A stretch of DNA of 64,000 nucleotides from an uncultured Christensenellaceae bacterium (GCA_910588685.1 CAJUPX010000004.1:1-64000); one strand, 5' to 3'. Numbered from the stretch's first letter, positions 52,435 to 59,792 are shown. The notes: generated from the letters alone by a model not told the origin. Program-made: numbers and translations.

Positions 52435-53766
52435 TTACGGCGAAACGCGGTTGATGTCGCGGGGGAACATTGCGGCGTAACGCACGTTTTTAAAGCCCAA
52501 AAGGTGCATTGTAAGCCTTTCAAGTCCAAGTCCTAGTCCGCCGTGAGGGGGGGCGCCGTATTTATGAAGCATTAAATATGTTTCAAATTCGTCGGGGTTC
52601 ATTCCCAGCTTTTTCATTTTTTCAACCTGCATATTGTAGTCGTGGATTCGCTGTCCGCCGCTCGTAATTTCTATGCCTCTGAATAAGAGGTCAAAAGAAA
52701 GAGTAACCTCGGGGTCTTCGGGGTCGTCCATAGTGTAGAACGGACGCTTTTTGGAAAGGTAATGGGTTACAAACAGAAAATCCGAATTGTACTGCTGCTT
52801 TGCCCACTTGCCGAGGAACGCCTCCTCCTCGGGCTCAAAGTCCTTCATATCTGTGATATTTTTCAACTTTTTAACGCAAAGCTCCTTTGCGTCCTTAAAA
52901 CGTATGCAGGGGATAGAGGTTATCTCCGGCACGTTTACTTTAAGCAGCTCTATTTCTGGTGCGTATTCGGTTTTGAGTAAATTCATTATGTGTTTAAGAC
53001 AGCCTGTTTCCATATTCATAATATCGGTAAAGCTGTCTATAAAGCCCATTTCAAAGTCCATTGAAATGTATTCGTTGAGGTGGCGTGAGGTGTCGTGGTG
53101 CTCCGCGCGGAATACGGGCGCAATCTCGAAAACGCGCTCATATACGGGTACTAACGCCTGTTTGTAGAGCTGCGGGCTCTGCGCAAGATACACGGTTTTT
53201 CCGAAGTAGTCGAGCTTAAAAACGTTTGTACCGCCCTCTGCGCCCGCAAAGTTGATTTTAGGCGAGTGGATTTCGGTAAAATTCTGCGACTGTAAATATT
53301 CTCTGAATCCGCGCTGTATGCCCTCCTGAATTTTAAATATGGCGCGTTCTTTGGGGTTGCGCAGGGTGACGGGGCGGTAGTCGAGGTTAACCGATAAATC
53401 GCAGTTAATCTGTTTTTTGGATATAACCACGGGCGGTATATCCGCGGGCACCGAAAGCAGCTCTATATTATGAATTTGCAGCTCGTAGCGCTCGCTGCCG
53501 TCGCGGGTTTCGCTCGTTACAACCTTACCCGTAATTTTCGCCGCGCTCTGCTCCGCTATTTCGGGAGAAAGTCTGAAATCCGAAAATTCGGGCGAGTACA
53601 CGCACTGTATAAGGTCGCGCGCCGTTCTTAAAAGTATAAACGCGAAATCAGACATTTCGCGGATGTTGTGTATAGTGCCTTTAACGGTAACTTCCTCACC
53701 TAAATGCGCTTTAAACTCGCTGTAAGGAGTGGACGTTGAGGGAATAAACCCGGTAATTTCTTGCAT
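52435..53766 (-). CDS. aspS: Aspartyl-tRNA synthetase, archaeal/eukaryal type
   Basis: 443 residues, class IIb. The N-terminal OB anticodon-binding domain (about 20-110) is followed directly by the catalytic core without the bacterial GAD insertion, so this is the short archaeal-type AspRS (bacterial enzymes are near 590). Motif 2 is VFRAEHHDTSRHLNEY and motif 3 GGLGLGLERLTMHLLG. Archaeal-type enzymes in bacteria are often non-discriminating and also charge tRNA-Asn; whether that holds depends on asnS and gatCAB outside this window. GGCGGAAA precedes the ATG. Confidence 0.9.
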   Translation of the reverse strand: MQEITGFIPSTSTPYSEFKAHLGEEVTVKGTIHNIREMSDFAFILLRTARDLIQCVYSPEFSDFRLSPEIAEQSAAKITGKVVTSETRDGSERYELQIHNIELLSVPADIPPVVISKKQINCDLSVNLDYRPVTLRNPKERAIFKIQEGIQRGFREYLQSQNFTEIHSPKINFAGAEGGTNVFKLDYFGKTVYLAQSPQLYKQALVPVYERVFEIAPVFRAEHHDTSRHLNEYISMDFEMGFIDSFTDIMNMETGCLKHIMNLLKTEYAPEIELLKVNVPEITSIPCIRFKDAKELCVKKLKNITDMKDFEPEEEAFLGKWAKQQYNSDFLFVTHYLSKKRPFYTMDDPEDPEVTLSFDLLFRGIEITSGGQRIHDYNMQVEKMKKLGMNPDEFETYLMLHKYGAPPHGGLGLGLERLTMHLLGFKNVRYAAMFPRDINRVSP

Positions 53767-53834
53767 TTTCCGCCTCGTTAAAATTATTATTTACATTAAG
53801 ATTTTAAGCTTTTCGCAAAAAAAATGCAAGCAAT

Positions 53835-53863
53835 TTGACGTTATGGTTAAAGGTGGATATAAA
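53835..53863 (+). promoter_or_regulatory. Promoter over the left repeat
   Basis: TTGACG (53835-53840), 17 bases, TATAAA (53858-53863), overlapping the left 16-bp direct repeat. It points into the phage remnant and meets a terminator at 53888-53920, so it may make a transcript of about 50 bases. Confidence 0.45.
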
Positions 53864-53874
53864 GTTTTTAAAAT
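53859..53874. repeat. Left direct repeat of phage remnant (attL candidate)
   Basis: ATAAAGTTTTTAAAAT, identical to 57848-57863. The pair encloses exactly the stretch of phage-type genes, as expected for attachment sites. No integrase lies between them. Confidence 0.55.
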
Positions 53875-53887
53875 TGTTGTTATAAGA

Positions 53888-53920
53888 TAGGTTTGCAATT
53901 CAAAAGCAAGCCTATTTTTT
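53888..53920 (+). terminator. Intrinsic terminator at left end of phage remnant
   Basis: Arms TAGGTTTGC and GCAAGCCTA with TTTTTT following. A second, similar terminator lies 67 bases further on. Confidence 0.75.
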
Positions 53921-53948
53921 ATTACCTATAATCAATCACAATTTAATA

Positions 53949-54008
53949 ATGGCTTGGGCTTGTCTTTTGGAGGCAAGCCCATTTTTTTATTCTCAAAAGG
54001 AGGTGTAG
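53949..54008 (+). other. Short ORF overlapping the second terminator
   Basis: ATG at 53949 opens 19 codons reading MAWACLLEASPFFYSQKEV, stopping inside the Shine-Dalgarno-like AAAAGGAGGTG that precedes the NinB-like frame. It overlaps the terminator at 53955-53988, an arrangement like an attenuation leader, but it has no ribosome binding site of its own. It may be chance. Confidence 0.25.
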
Positions 54009-54397
54009 AGTATAGGTCGAAACGAAGCCTTGAACAAAACAAACTCTTGTGGGTGCTTTTGGGAAAGTTGGCTATGGCTATGAGCGGAAAGAAGAACAAG
54101 GTATCGAGCGAAGAGGCTTATGCCATTATGCTCGAAGAAGCGAATGTTTCCTACGATTACCTATTAGCCCTTCCCGAAGCCGAGCCTATGTTAAAGAAGT
54201 CATTCCGAGTAGTCCGAAAAATGGGTGAAAGGAAGGTCAATGGCAAGACTCTCAATGTTTATCAATACTTCATCGGCTCTTCAAAATTCGACACGCAAGA
54301 GATGACGGAACTCATTGAGGCTACGCTTGATAAACTTGCCGAACTTGGAATCTACGATTCCGAAATCGAGGTTGCAAGAGGAGAATACAAGCGATGA
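53954..54397 (+). CDS. Phage NinB-like protein, 5' end unclear
   Basis: Up to 147 residues. The segment YRSKRSLEQNKLLWVLLGKLA and the ending FDTQEMTELIEATLDKLAELGI match small phage proteins of the NinB-like/recombination type that sit near ssb and HNH genes. A good AAAGGAGGTG lies at about 53996-54005, but no ATG, GTG or TTG follows it in frame; the only starts are TTGs at 53954 and 53960, inside a terminator. The gene is probably 5'-truncated. It overlaps the HNH gene by ATGA. Confidence 0.6.
   Translation: MGLSFGGKPIFLFSKGGVEYRSKRSLEQNKLLWVLLGKLAMAMSGKKNKVSSEEAYAIMLEEANVSYDYLLALPEAEPMLKKSFRVVRKMGERKVNGKTLNVYQYFIGSSKFDTQEMTELIEATLDKLAELGIYDSEIEVARGEYKR
53955..53988 (+). terminator. Second intrinsic terminator of phage remnant
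   Basis: Arms TGGGCTTG and CAAGCCCA, then TTTTTTT. The stem is similar in sequence to the one at 53888. Confidence 0.75.
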
Positions 54398-54693
54398 AAT
54401 CCAAACGAACGAAAGCCCTTGCAATTACCCCGAAAGTCAAAAAGGCGGTTTACGACAGGGACGGCGGGAGGTGTGTTTTGTGCGGTAGCCCTTACGGGCT
54501 GCCCGAGGCGCACTATATCCCGCGCTCGCAGGGCGGGCTCGGCATAGAGGAAAATATCGTAACACTATGCCGAAATTGCCACCGTGAACTCGACCAAACT
54601 ACACGCCGGGCAGAACTGCTCAAGCGCGTAAAGGCTCACCTTGATATATGGTACCCGGGCTTTTCGGACAACGACCGAATTTATAAAAAATAG
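54394..54693 (+). CDS. HNH endonuclease
   Basis: 99 residues. Two Cys pairs (CVLCGSP and CRNCHREL) hold the structural zinc, and the betabetaalpha-metal active site is EAHYIPRSQGG followed by NIVTLCRNCH. Such small HNH proteins occur in phage replication or packaging modules. It starts inside the stop of the NinB-like gene (ATGA), and ssb follows after 14 bases. Confidence 0.88.
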   Translation: MKSKRTKALAITPKVKKAVYDRDGGRCVLCGSPYGLPEAHYIPRSQGGLGIEENIVTLCRNCHRELDQTTRRAELLKRVKAHLDIWYPGFSDNDRIYKK

Positions 54694-54707
54694 GAGGATA
54701 CACCAAA

Positions 54708-55157
54708 ATGAACAAAGTTATTTTGATAGGCAACCTTGTGCGTGATGTGGAGCTTTCCACTACACCCAGCGGCGTATCGGTGGCAAAGTTTACCCTCGCG
54801 GTAAATCGCAACTTTCAGAATTCTGCGGGCGAACGCGAGGCAGACTATCCCAACATTATAGCGTGGCGCGACCTTGCAGACCGTTGCGCGCAATACCTTT
54901 CCAAAGGGAAAAAGGCGGCGGTGGTAGGTATGCTGCAAACACGCTCGTATGAGGTGGAGGGGCAAAAGCGATACGTTACCGAGGTGGTGGCAAGCGAGGT
55001 CGAATTCTTGACCCCGAAAGGTGAAAGCCAGCAAGAGGCGCCGAGAGGTAACGCAGCACCGCAAGGGCAGAGAAATAGGCGACGCGACGAGCTCGTGCCG
55101 ATTGACGACGACAGCGACTTGCCTTTCTACCCCCGGAAAAAAGAAAGCACTTTTTGA
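54708..55157 (+). CDS. ssb: Single-stranded DNA-binding protein (phage type)
   Basis: 149 residues. The OB fold begins MNKVILIGNLVRDVELSTTP and contains FTLAVNRNF and IAWRDLADRCAQYLSKGKK. The acidic tip is DDDSDLPF, similar to the DDDIPF-type ending that binds partner proteins, but it is followed by eight extra residues (YPRKKESTF-like). TAGGAGG precedes the ATG. It is part of the replication block of the phage remnant. Confidence 0.93.
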   Translation: MNKVILIGNLVRDVELSTTPSGVSVAKFTLAVNRNFQNSAGEREADYPNIIAWRDLADRCAQYLSKGKKAAVVGMLQTRSYEVEGQKRYVTEVVASEVEFLTPKGESQQEAPRGNAAPQGQRNRRRDELVPIDDDSDLPFYPRKKESTF

Positions 55158-55161
55158 GGGT

Positions 55162-55443
55162 ATGACGGCAGAAACCGACTTGCCGGAAAGAGTAAAAGCC
55201 GCCGTATATAAGTGGCTGGAATATAAAAAGTACAACTATCAAGAAACCTTGATTTGGAATGGCTTGCAAGTGGCTATTTTCCTCATTATGGGTTGTATTA
55301 AAATGTATAACTCTTTTATGTTTGTAACCGGGGAATATCGGACGAGGATAGTCAACAAAACAAACAACCTCGAAATGTTCCATAACTACATTCAATCGCT
55401 TCCCAAAGAGGAAGTAAAGACGGAGGTCGAAAATGAGCAATAA
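55162..55443 (+). CDS. Small phage protein with one membrane-like helix
   Basis: 93 residues. A hydrophobic stretch at about 30-52 (LIWNGLQVAIFLIMGCIKM) lies in a basic/acidic context, and the tail is acidic. No family was recognised. The start ATG 55162 is preceded by GAGGG; the longer frame from 55021 lies within ssb and is rejected. It overlaps the next gene by 11 bases. Confidence 0.6.
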   Translation: MTAETDLPERVKAAVYKWLEYKKYNYQETLIWNGLQVAIFLIMGCIKMYNSFMFVTGEYRTRIVNKTNNLEMFHNYIQSLPKEEVKTEVENEQ

Positions 55444-56665
55444 TACTTTGATTCCTTTATGGAAACAACTCGGATATTCAAGTCAAGCGGAGTATATCCA
55501 AGCAATGAACTCGAAGAAAACGCCTATTTCTACCGTGGGCGCTTCTCCTAAACTCCCTTCGTTAAATAACTATGCGCCCGTTATAAATCCTTCCGTTGGG
55601 GGTGGTCTCGGAGTAAGTCCGAAAGTACCTTCACTCGACACCTCGGCAATAAGGAAGAATATGCTCGACAGTTCAAAAGTCGGCGTTATCGGTGGAGGCG
55701 GCGTTCCCGGTGGTGTAACCAAAGAGGGAGTAATTATTGGCGGTGGGGGCAATCTTGAAAAAATGCCTACGATTCTTCCGAGTAGACCAAGCACGTCAAA
55801 GCCTCAATCTACTCCTAATCCGTTTGACAACTACCTTCAATTATCCAAAGGCAATACGCAAGCGCCGATTCAACAACCTACAAGCAATCCGACTCCTCCC
55901 ACAACGGAGCAAGGAGGGAGGACGGACGCCGGCTCTTACAATGGCACAAACGACTTCCTCGAAATGTTCAAGGAAAACTACGGCTATGACTATGACGGGT
56001 CTCCCTTGACGAGAAGAGAGGGTATGAGCGATAGCGTGTGGAACGTCCTCAAAAACCTTTATGGGTATTATCAACAAGGTCTTAACGATGAAAGTCAAAA
56101 AGCCGCCGATGAAGAAAATCGTAATTCCTATTATGATTCGCAACTTGAATCATTGCTCGAACAATATAGAGCCTCGCAAGAGTCTCTCGATAAGAGCAAA
56201 TCGCAAGCGCAACAAGCGGCAAGTATCACGCTCGATAAGTTAAAAAAATATCTCCCGGCACAAGTAAAGGCGCAAGGTCTCGGAGGGCTGGGCGTGAGCG
56301 AGACTTCGCAACTCCAAGCCTACAATAACTATGCGAATACTATGGGGAATATCGAGAGCGATTATCAAACAAATAAAACCTCTCTCGATACCAACAAGAC
56401 AAGTGCGACAAACGAACTCGAACAATACCGGCAAAACGCTTTACAAAGCATAGCCGATAAGTACAACGAAGCCGCTGCCTCTCGTAAAGAGTTAGCCGGA
56501 AGTACGAGCAAAAATATCTTTGAGGGAACGCAAGCGGATAACTACGAGACCTTGAAGGGGATAATCTCTGGGGCTTCGGACGAGACAACGGACGCACTCT
56601 TCCAACAAATTATGAGCGGAGATATTAACGAAGAGCAAAAGAATCTCCTTACAATGCCTATTTAA
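55433..56665 (+). CDS. Phage structural-type protein, probably 3'-truncated
   Basis: 410 residues. Residues 1-30 are compact (LIPLWKQLGYSSQAEYIQAM). Residues about 30-180 are low complexity, rich in Pro, Ser, Gly and Thr. Residues 200-390 are helical with heptads (ESLLEQYRASQESLDKSKSQ onwards) typical of phage tail or ejection proteins. The ribosome binding site GGAGG lies inside the previous gene. The frame stops at 56665 exactly where another frame takes over with a different gene type, so the C-terminus may be lost at a deletion junction. Confidence 0.6.
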   Translation: MSNNTLIPLWKQLGYSSQAEYIQAMNSKKTPISTVGASPKLPSLNNYAPVINPSVGGGLGVSPKVPSLDTSAIRKNMLDSSKVGVIGGGGVPGGVTKEGVIIGGGGNLEKMPTILPSRPSTSKPQSTPNPFDNYLQLSKGNTQAPIQQPTSNPTPPTTEQGGRTDAGSYNGTNDFLEMFKENYGYDYDGSPLTRREGMSDSVWNVLKNLYGYYQQGLNDESQKAADEENRNSYYDSQLESLLEQYRASQESLDKSKSQAQQAASITLDKLKKYLPAQVKAQGLGGLGVSETSQLQAYNNYANTMGNIESDYQTNKTSLDTNKTSATNELEQYRQNALQSIADKYNEAAASRKELAGSTSKNIFEGTQADNYETLKGIISGASDETTDALFQQIMSGDINEEQKNLLTMPI

Positions 56666-57837
56666 GTGAACTTGGGGCGCACGAATCGGAATATCTTCTT
56701 GGCAATGAAGCCTTCATCGATAAAATAGTACGCAAGGACAAATCCCTTGCCGCAAAGATTATCGATAAAATCCGCAACCTCAAATCTATGTTTGAGAAAA
56801 CAAACGATACGAAAACGAAGAAAGAACAAAGGCTCGTCAATAAAGCCGAAAAACTTTGGCTCAATGCCGTTGAGAAGGCTGGATTGAAATATTCCGGAGG
56901 AAGGATATACCGTAGGCGAGAGGTTGACGTTGAGGCTCAAAATGAGTATAATGGAGAGGTAGCCGAGGTTAGGTTATCAAGAAAAGATAAACTTCTTTAT
57001 GGTATATTTCCGACCTACAAAGAAAGCGCCGGGAGCGAGGCGAATACCCTCGCAACTCGTTGGGCGCATAGAGCCGATATTCAAACGGGAGACCGCACGG
57101 CTATATCATATCACGATAATTGGTATTTGATAGAGAAGTTTGAAGATTCGGATTTAGGCTATCAAATCGTGGCGCAAATAACCGCCAAACAATATCAAGA
57201 ATTTATTGAGGAGAGAAATAATGGCATTGGAAAAGGACAATCCATACAGAAAGGGGTTAGTAGCCTTACTTCAATCGATAGAAGAGCAAATTCCTCTAAC
57301 CGAGGGGTCGTATCTGACAATCCGTTATCACCTCGAAACGGAAGAGGCGATAATCAAGTTCAACGAGTGGGTGAAGAGCAATCTCAAAGAGGGAAAACTC
57401 AAAGCAACCGAAGCGGAGATAGTGAGGGCGGCGGTCAAGGCAAGCAAAGAATAAAATTCTCGCTTAAAATAGGCGATGAAACGCTCCAAGGCATAGGGGA
57501 AGAAAATAGAAATCTTGTAGCATTACACAATCTCTCCGAGACAAAACTCTTGAAGGTTTTAGAACTCGGAGGTTTTCCTATGCCTTCGATTGCCGTTACA
57601 AGAGCCGAATTGTCGCACGATGAGTTTGGCGATATAACGGTTATTTTCGGAAGAGATACGATAGACCCTCAAAAGAGAAAAGAAAATAAGGTTTATTCCA
57701 AAGACGGGTGGACGCCTACCGTTCCACAAATCGAATATAAGCCAAGCGAGAAAGTCCAAAAAAGAATACACGACAAATATTATGCTCTTGCAAGAGAAGT
57801 CGGTTATGAGACGGTAAAATTACTTGCAAACGCTTGA
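56629..57837 (+). pseudogene. Large polyvalent-type phage protein, 3' fragment
   Basis: A frame open from 56629 encodes about 402 residues with no start near its head; the first ATG is 56788. It begins KESPYNAYLSELGAHESEYL, followed by a Lys/Glu-rich helical stretch, and ends with LVALHNLSETKLLKVLELGG and continuing WTPTVPQIEYK, segments I recognise from C-terminal regions of large polyvalent phage/mobile-element proteins. In between (about 57230-57460) it is a Ser/Arg/Gly/Gln-rich linker. It is the back end of a larger gene, fused out of frame to the 410-residue gene. A second ORF overlaps the linker. Confidence 0.6.
57221..57454 (+). CDS. Overlapping small phage protein in second frame
   Basis: 77 residues starting MALEKDNPYRKGLVALLQSI and ending with a helical, charged segment (LKATEAEIVRAAVKASKE). 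A strong GAGGAGAG lies before its ATG. It is fully contained in the larger frame but read in another phase. Its composition is that of a normal soluble protein, whereas the larger frame is low-complexity here. It resembles small phage proteins that end in a TEAEIVRAAV-like helix. Both frames may be used. Confidence 0.6.
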   Translation: MALEKDNPYRKGLVALLQSIEEQIPLTEGSYLTIRYHLETEEAIIKFNEWVKSNLKEGKLKATEAEIVRAAVKASKE

Positions 57838-57847
57838 CAAATTAACA

Positions 57848-57863
57848 ATAAAGTTTTTAAAAT
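57848..57863. repeat. Right direct repeat of phage remnant (attR candidate)
   Basis: ATAAAGTTTTTAAAAT, an exact copy of 53859-53874, five bases before the -35 of the 6S-like RNA promoter. Confidence 0.55.
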
Positions 57864-57867
57864 ACCG

Positions 57868-57896
57868 TTGCATTTTTTTGTTAGGCGGAGTATAAT
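57868..57896 (+). promoter_or_regulatory. Promoter of the 6S-like RNA
   Basis: TTGCAT (57868-57873), 17 bases, TATAAT (57891-57896); predicted +1 is near 57903. Confidence 0.75.
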
Positions 57897-57902
57897 ATTA
57901 GT

Positions 57903-58085
57903 ACAGTCTGCGGTGTGCGTGGTATGGGAAATTCGTAATCCACAAAGTTATTTAGGGAGCAAGCCGTTTGCGGGAATAGGCAAGGTCTGATTTATCGGAA
58001 AGTCCGATGTTCCGCTCCGCTGCACCCACCTGCGAGATGCGGGTTAATACTTTTTCATATCACGGCACAGGCGGATTGTTTTTTT
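57903..58085 (+). ncRNA. ssrS: 6S-like regulatory RNA
   Basis: About 180 bases with no ORF, from a consensus promoter to a run of seven T. The ends pair in register: GTCTGC with GCGGAT, GTGT with GCAC, and GTGGTATG (57919-57926) with CATATCAC (58056-58063). A distal arm pairs GCGGGAA with TTCCGC and ends in ATCGGA/TCCGAT. A small hairpin ACCTGC/GCGGGT sits in the 3' strand of the open centre. A long rod with a central bubble and a 3'-side hairpin is the 6S RNA shape, which holds RNA polymerase-sigma A. It is assigned by shape, not by sequence match. Confidence 0.6.
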
Positions 58086-58095
58086 GTAACACTTA

Positions 58096-58118
58096 AAGCC
58101 CGGAAAATTTCCGGGCTT
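58096..58118. terminator. Bidirectional terminator (6S-like RNA / ABC-F)
   Basis: Arms AAGCCCGGAAA and TTTCCGGGCTT with A/T-rich flanks, between the RNA and the converging ABC-F gene. Confidence 0.8.
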
Positions 58119-58136
58119 ATTAATTTTAAAACGCAG

Positions 58137-59612
58137 CTAATTTAAAGGCGGAGTCAGTTTGACTGTCGCGGTTGCGATGTTTTTTGTAAACGCTTGGTCG
58201 TGCTCAACGAATATCATAGACGGTTTAAACTCGCACAGCAGCTTTTCAATTTGTATGCGCGAATATATATCAATGAAGTTGAGCGGTTCGTCCCAAACGT
58301 ATAAATGCGCTTTGTCGCACAGGCTCTTTGCGATTAAAACCTTTTTCTTCTGACCGTCGGAAAATTCGGCAATATCTTTATCAAACTGTCCTTTATCAAC
58401 GCCCATTTTATGCAAAACTGCCTTAAATAAGCTATCTTCGGTTTTATTCTGAGCAGCAAAGTCCGAAAGCTTCCCTCTAAGGTGCGAAAAGCTCTGCGGC
58501 ACGTAAGAAATTATAAGACCGGAGCCCGTAATTACCTGCCCGGAGTATTCAATGCTCTGACCGCATAAAATCTTTAAAAGACTGCTTTTTCCGCTGCCGT
58601 TCGCGCCTTCGAGTGCAATCCGCTGCCCGCGTATAATATTAAATGTAACGGGCGCGCAAACGCCTTTTCCGCCGTAAAATGGCGTAACGGCGTTAAATGC
58701 CGCAAGGCGTTCGCTGCGGTATATAAGGGGGGCAATTTTAAGACTGCTGTCAACCTCGGCGTTTTTTAACAGCTCGGATTTTTGTTCGATTTCCTTCTGC
58801 TGTCTTGCCTCAACAACCTTTGCGCGCTTCATCATTTTAGCGGACATATGCCCAACGTAGCCTTTGTCCGCCGCGCCCGTTTTGGAAGCTTCCACGCGGT
58901 CCGCCCAGTCCGCTGTTCGCCTCGCCGTAACCTGCAACCGCTTAATGTCCGTTTGCAGCCTGTCGTTCTGTTTTTGCTCAAAGTCCTGCTGCCGCTCGAA
59001 GTTGGTCATAAAAGACGAAAAATTGCCGCTCTGCACCTCGATATTCGCGCGGTTCAAAGATAAAATGTGGTCTACGCAGCCGTCTAAAAAGTTTCGGTCG
59101 TGCGAAACGAGTATAAAACTTTTTTTCCTGCGCAAATACTCCGCAACAATATGTCTTGCGCGTATATCCAGATGGTTTGTGGGCTCGTCTATAAGCAGAA
59201 AACGCCCCTCGTTTAAAAACAGCGCGGCAAGCAAAGCCTTTGTCTGTTCGCCGTTTGACAGAGTTTCAAACGGTCTGTACAGCGTTTCCGCGTCTAAATC
59301 GAGGTAGGAAAACTCCCTGATAAACTGCCAGGTCAGCGCTTCGGGGCACACTTCGTTTAGAATATCTTCGGTGAGCATTGTTTTGTCCTTGACGGGATAG
59401 GGAAAGTAATCAAACTGCACGGACGCCGATATTTTTCCGCCGTATTCGTATTTTCCCTGCAATAGCTTTAAAAAAGTGGTTTTACCTCTGCCGTTTCTGC
59501 CTACAAAACCGAGTTTCCAGTCGCTGTCTATCTGAAAATTGACGTTTTCAAATATTGCGCTGTCGCTTGAAGGGTATGAAAAAGTAAGATTTTCAACTTT
59601 TATAACAGACAT
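58137..59612 (-). CDS. Lsa-like ABC-F ribosomal protection protein
   Basis: 491 residues with two ABC domains and no membrane segment. The opening VENLTFSYPSSD, followed by DWKLGFVGRNGRGKTTFLKL, closely follows the Lsa/Vga group of antibiotic-resistance ABC-F proteins, which bind the ribosomal E site and displace lincosamides, streptogramins A and pleuromutilins. Signatures are LSNGEQTKALLAAL and FSDGQKKKVLIAKSL; the second Walker A is EGANGSGKSS. The interdomain linker (about 190-285) is long and basic. AAGGAGG precedes the ATG. A leader peptide and terminator upstream suggest induction by antibiotic. The drug range is not provable from sequence. Confidence 0.88.
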   Translation of the reverse strand: MSVIKVENLTFSYPSSDSAIFENVNFQIDSDWKLGFVGRNGRGKTTFLKLLQGKYEYGGKISASVQFDYFPYPVKDKTMLTEDILNEVCPEALTWQFIREFSYLDLDAETLYRPFETLSNGEQTKALLAALFLNEGRFLLIDEPTNHLDIRARHIVAEYLRRKKSFILVSHDRNFLDGCVDHILSLNRANIEVQSGNFSSFMTNFERQQDFEQKQNDRLQTDIKRLQVTARRTADWADRVEASKTGAADKGYVGHMSAKMMKRAKVVEARQQKEIEQKSELLKNAEVDSSLKIAPLIYRSERLAAFNAVTPFYGGKGVCAPVTFNIIRGQRIALEGANGSGKSSLLKILCGQSIEYSGQVITGSGLIISYVPQSFSHLRGKLSDFAAQNKTEDSLFKAVLHKMGVDKGQFDKDIAEFSDGQKKKVLIAKSLCDKAHLYVWDEPLNFIDIYSRIQIEKLLCEFKPSMIFVEHDQAFTKNIATATVKLTPPLN

Positions 59613-59630
59613 AATTTAACCTCCTTGCAT

Positions 59631-59661
59631 AAAAAAAGAGCTATGGAAAAGTAATTCCATA
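59631..59661 (-). terminator. Attenuator terminator before the ABC-F gene
   Basis: On the minus strand TATGGAA and TTCCATA (59642-59661) form a hairpin followed by TTTTTTT (59631-59637), directly upstream of the ABC-F ribosome binding site. A GGAAAGT upstream (about 59694-59701) can pair with ACTTTTCC, which overlaps the loop and 3' arm, giving a possible antiterminator. Confidence 0.75.
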
Positions 59662-59718
59662 ACCCGATAGATATTATTTTATGAAATAAAAAACTTTCCT
59701 GTAAATTAAATATTTAAT

Positions 59719-59739
59719 TCAACAAGAAAATTTCTCCAT
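59719..59739 (-). CDS. Leader peptide of the ABC-F gene (MEKFSC)
   Basis: Six codons and a TGA stop, with AGGAG exactly 6 bases before the ATG. It lies about 60 bases upstream of the attenuator hairpin. Ribosome stalling on such short leader ORFs is the known control of several ABC-F resistance genes; here it is inferred from layout. Confidence 0.6.
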   Translation of the reverse strand: MEKFSC

Positions 59740-59762
59740 TTTTCACTCCTGATTTTTAATAA

Positions 59763-59788
59763 TTTCCAACAGAAATATCTGTTGGAAA
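59763..59788 (-). terminator. Hairpin after tRNA-Glu
   Basis: Perfect arms TTTCCAACAGA and TCTGTTGGAAA, followed only by TTATTAAAAA, a poor U tract. Read-through into the ABC-F leader is plausible, and no separate promoter is visible before that leader. Confidence 0.6.
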
Positions 59789-59792
59789 TTAA

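Noticed and set aside
53949-54008. Programmed frameshift joining the 19-codon ORF to the NinB-like frame
   Set aside because: No slippery heptamer or downstream structure is visible at the phase change; truncation explains the missing start more simply.
55021-55161. Upstream extension of the 93-residue phage protein
   Set aside because: It lies inside ssb in another frame; the ATG at 55162 has its own GAGGG and the extension is Arg-rich noise.
57903-58085. Phage-encoded RNA belonging to the remnant
   Set aside because: It lies outside the right 16-bp repeat and has its own consensus promoter, so it is better read as a chromosomal 6S-like gene.
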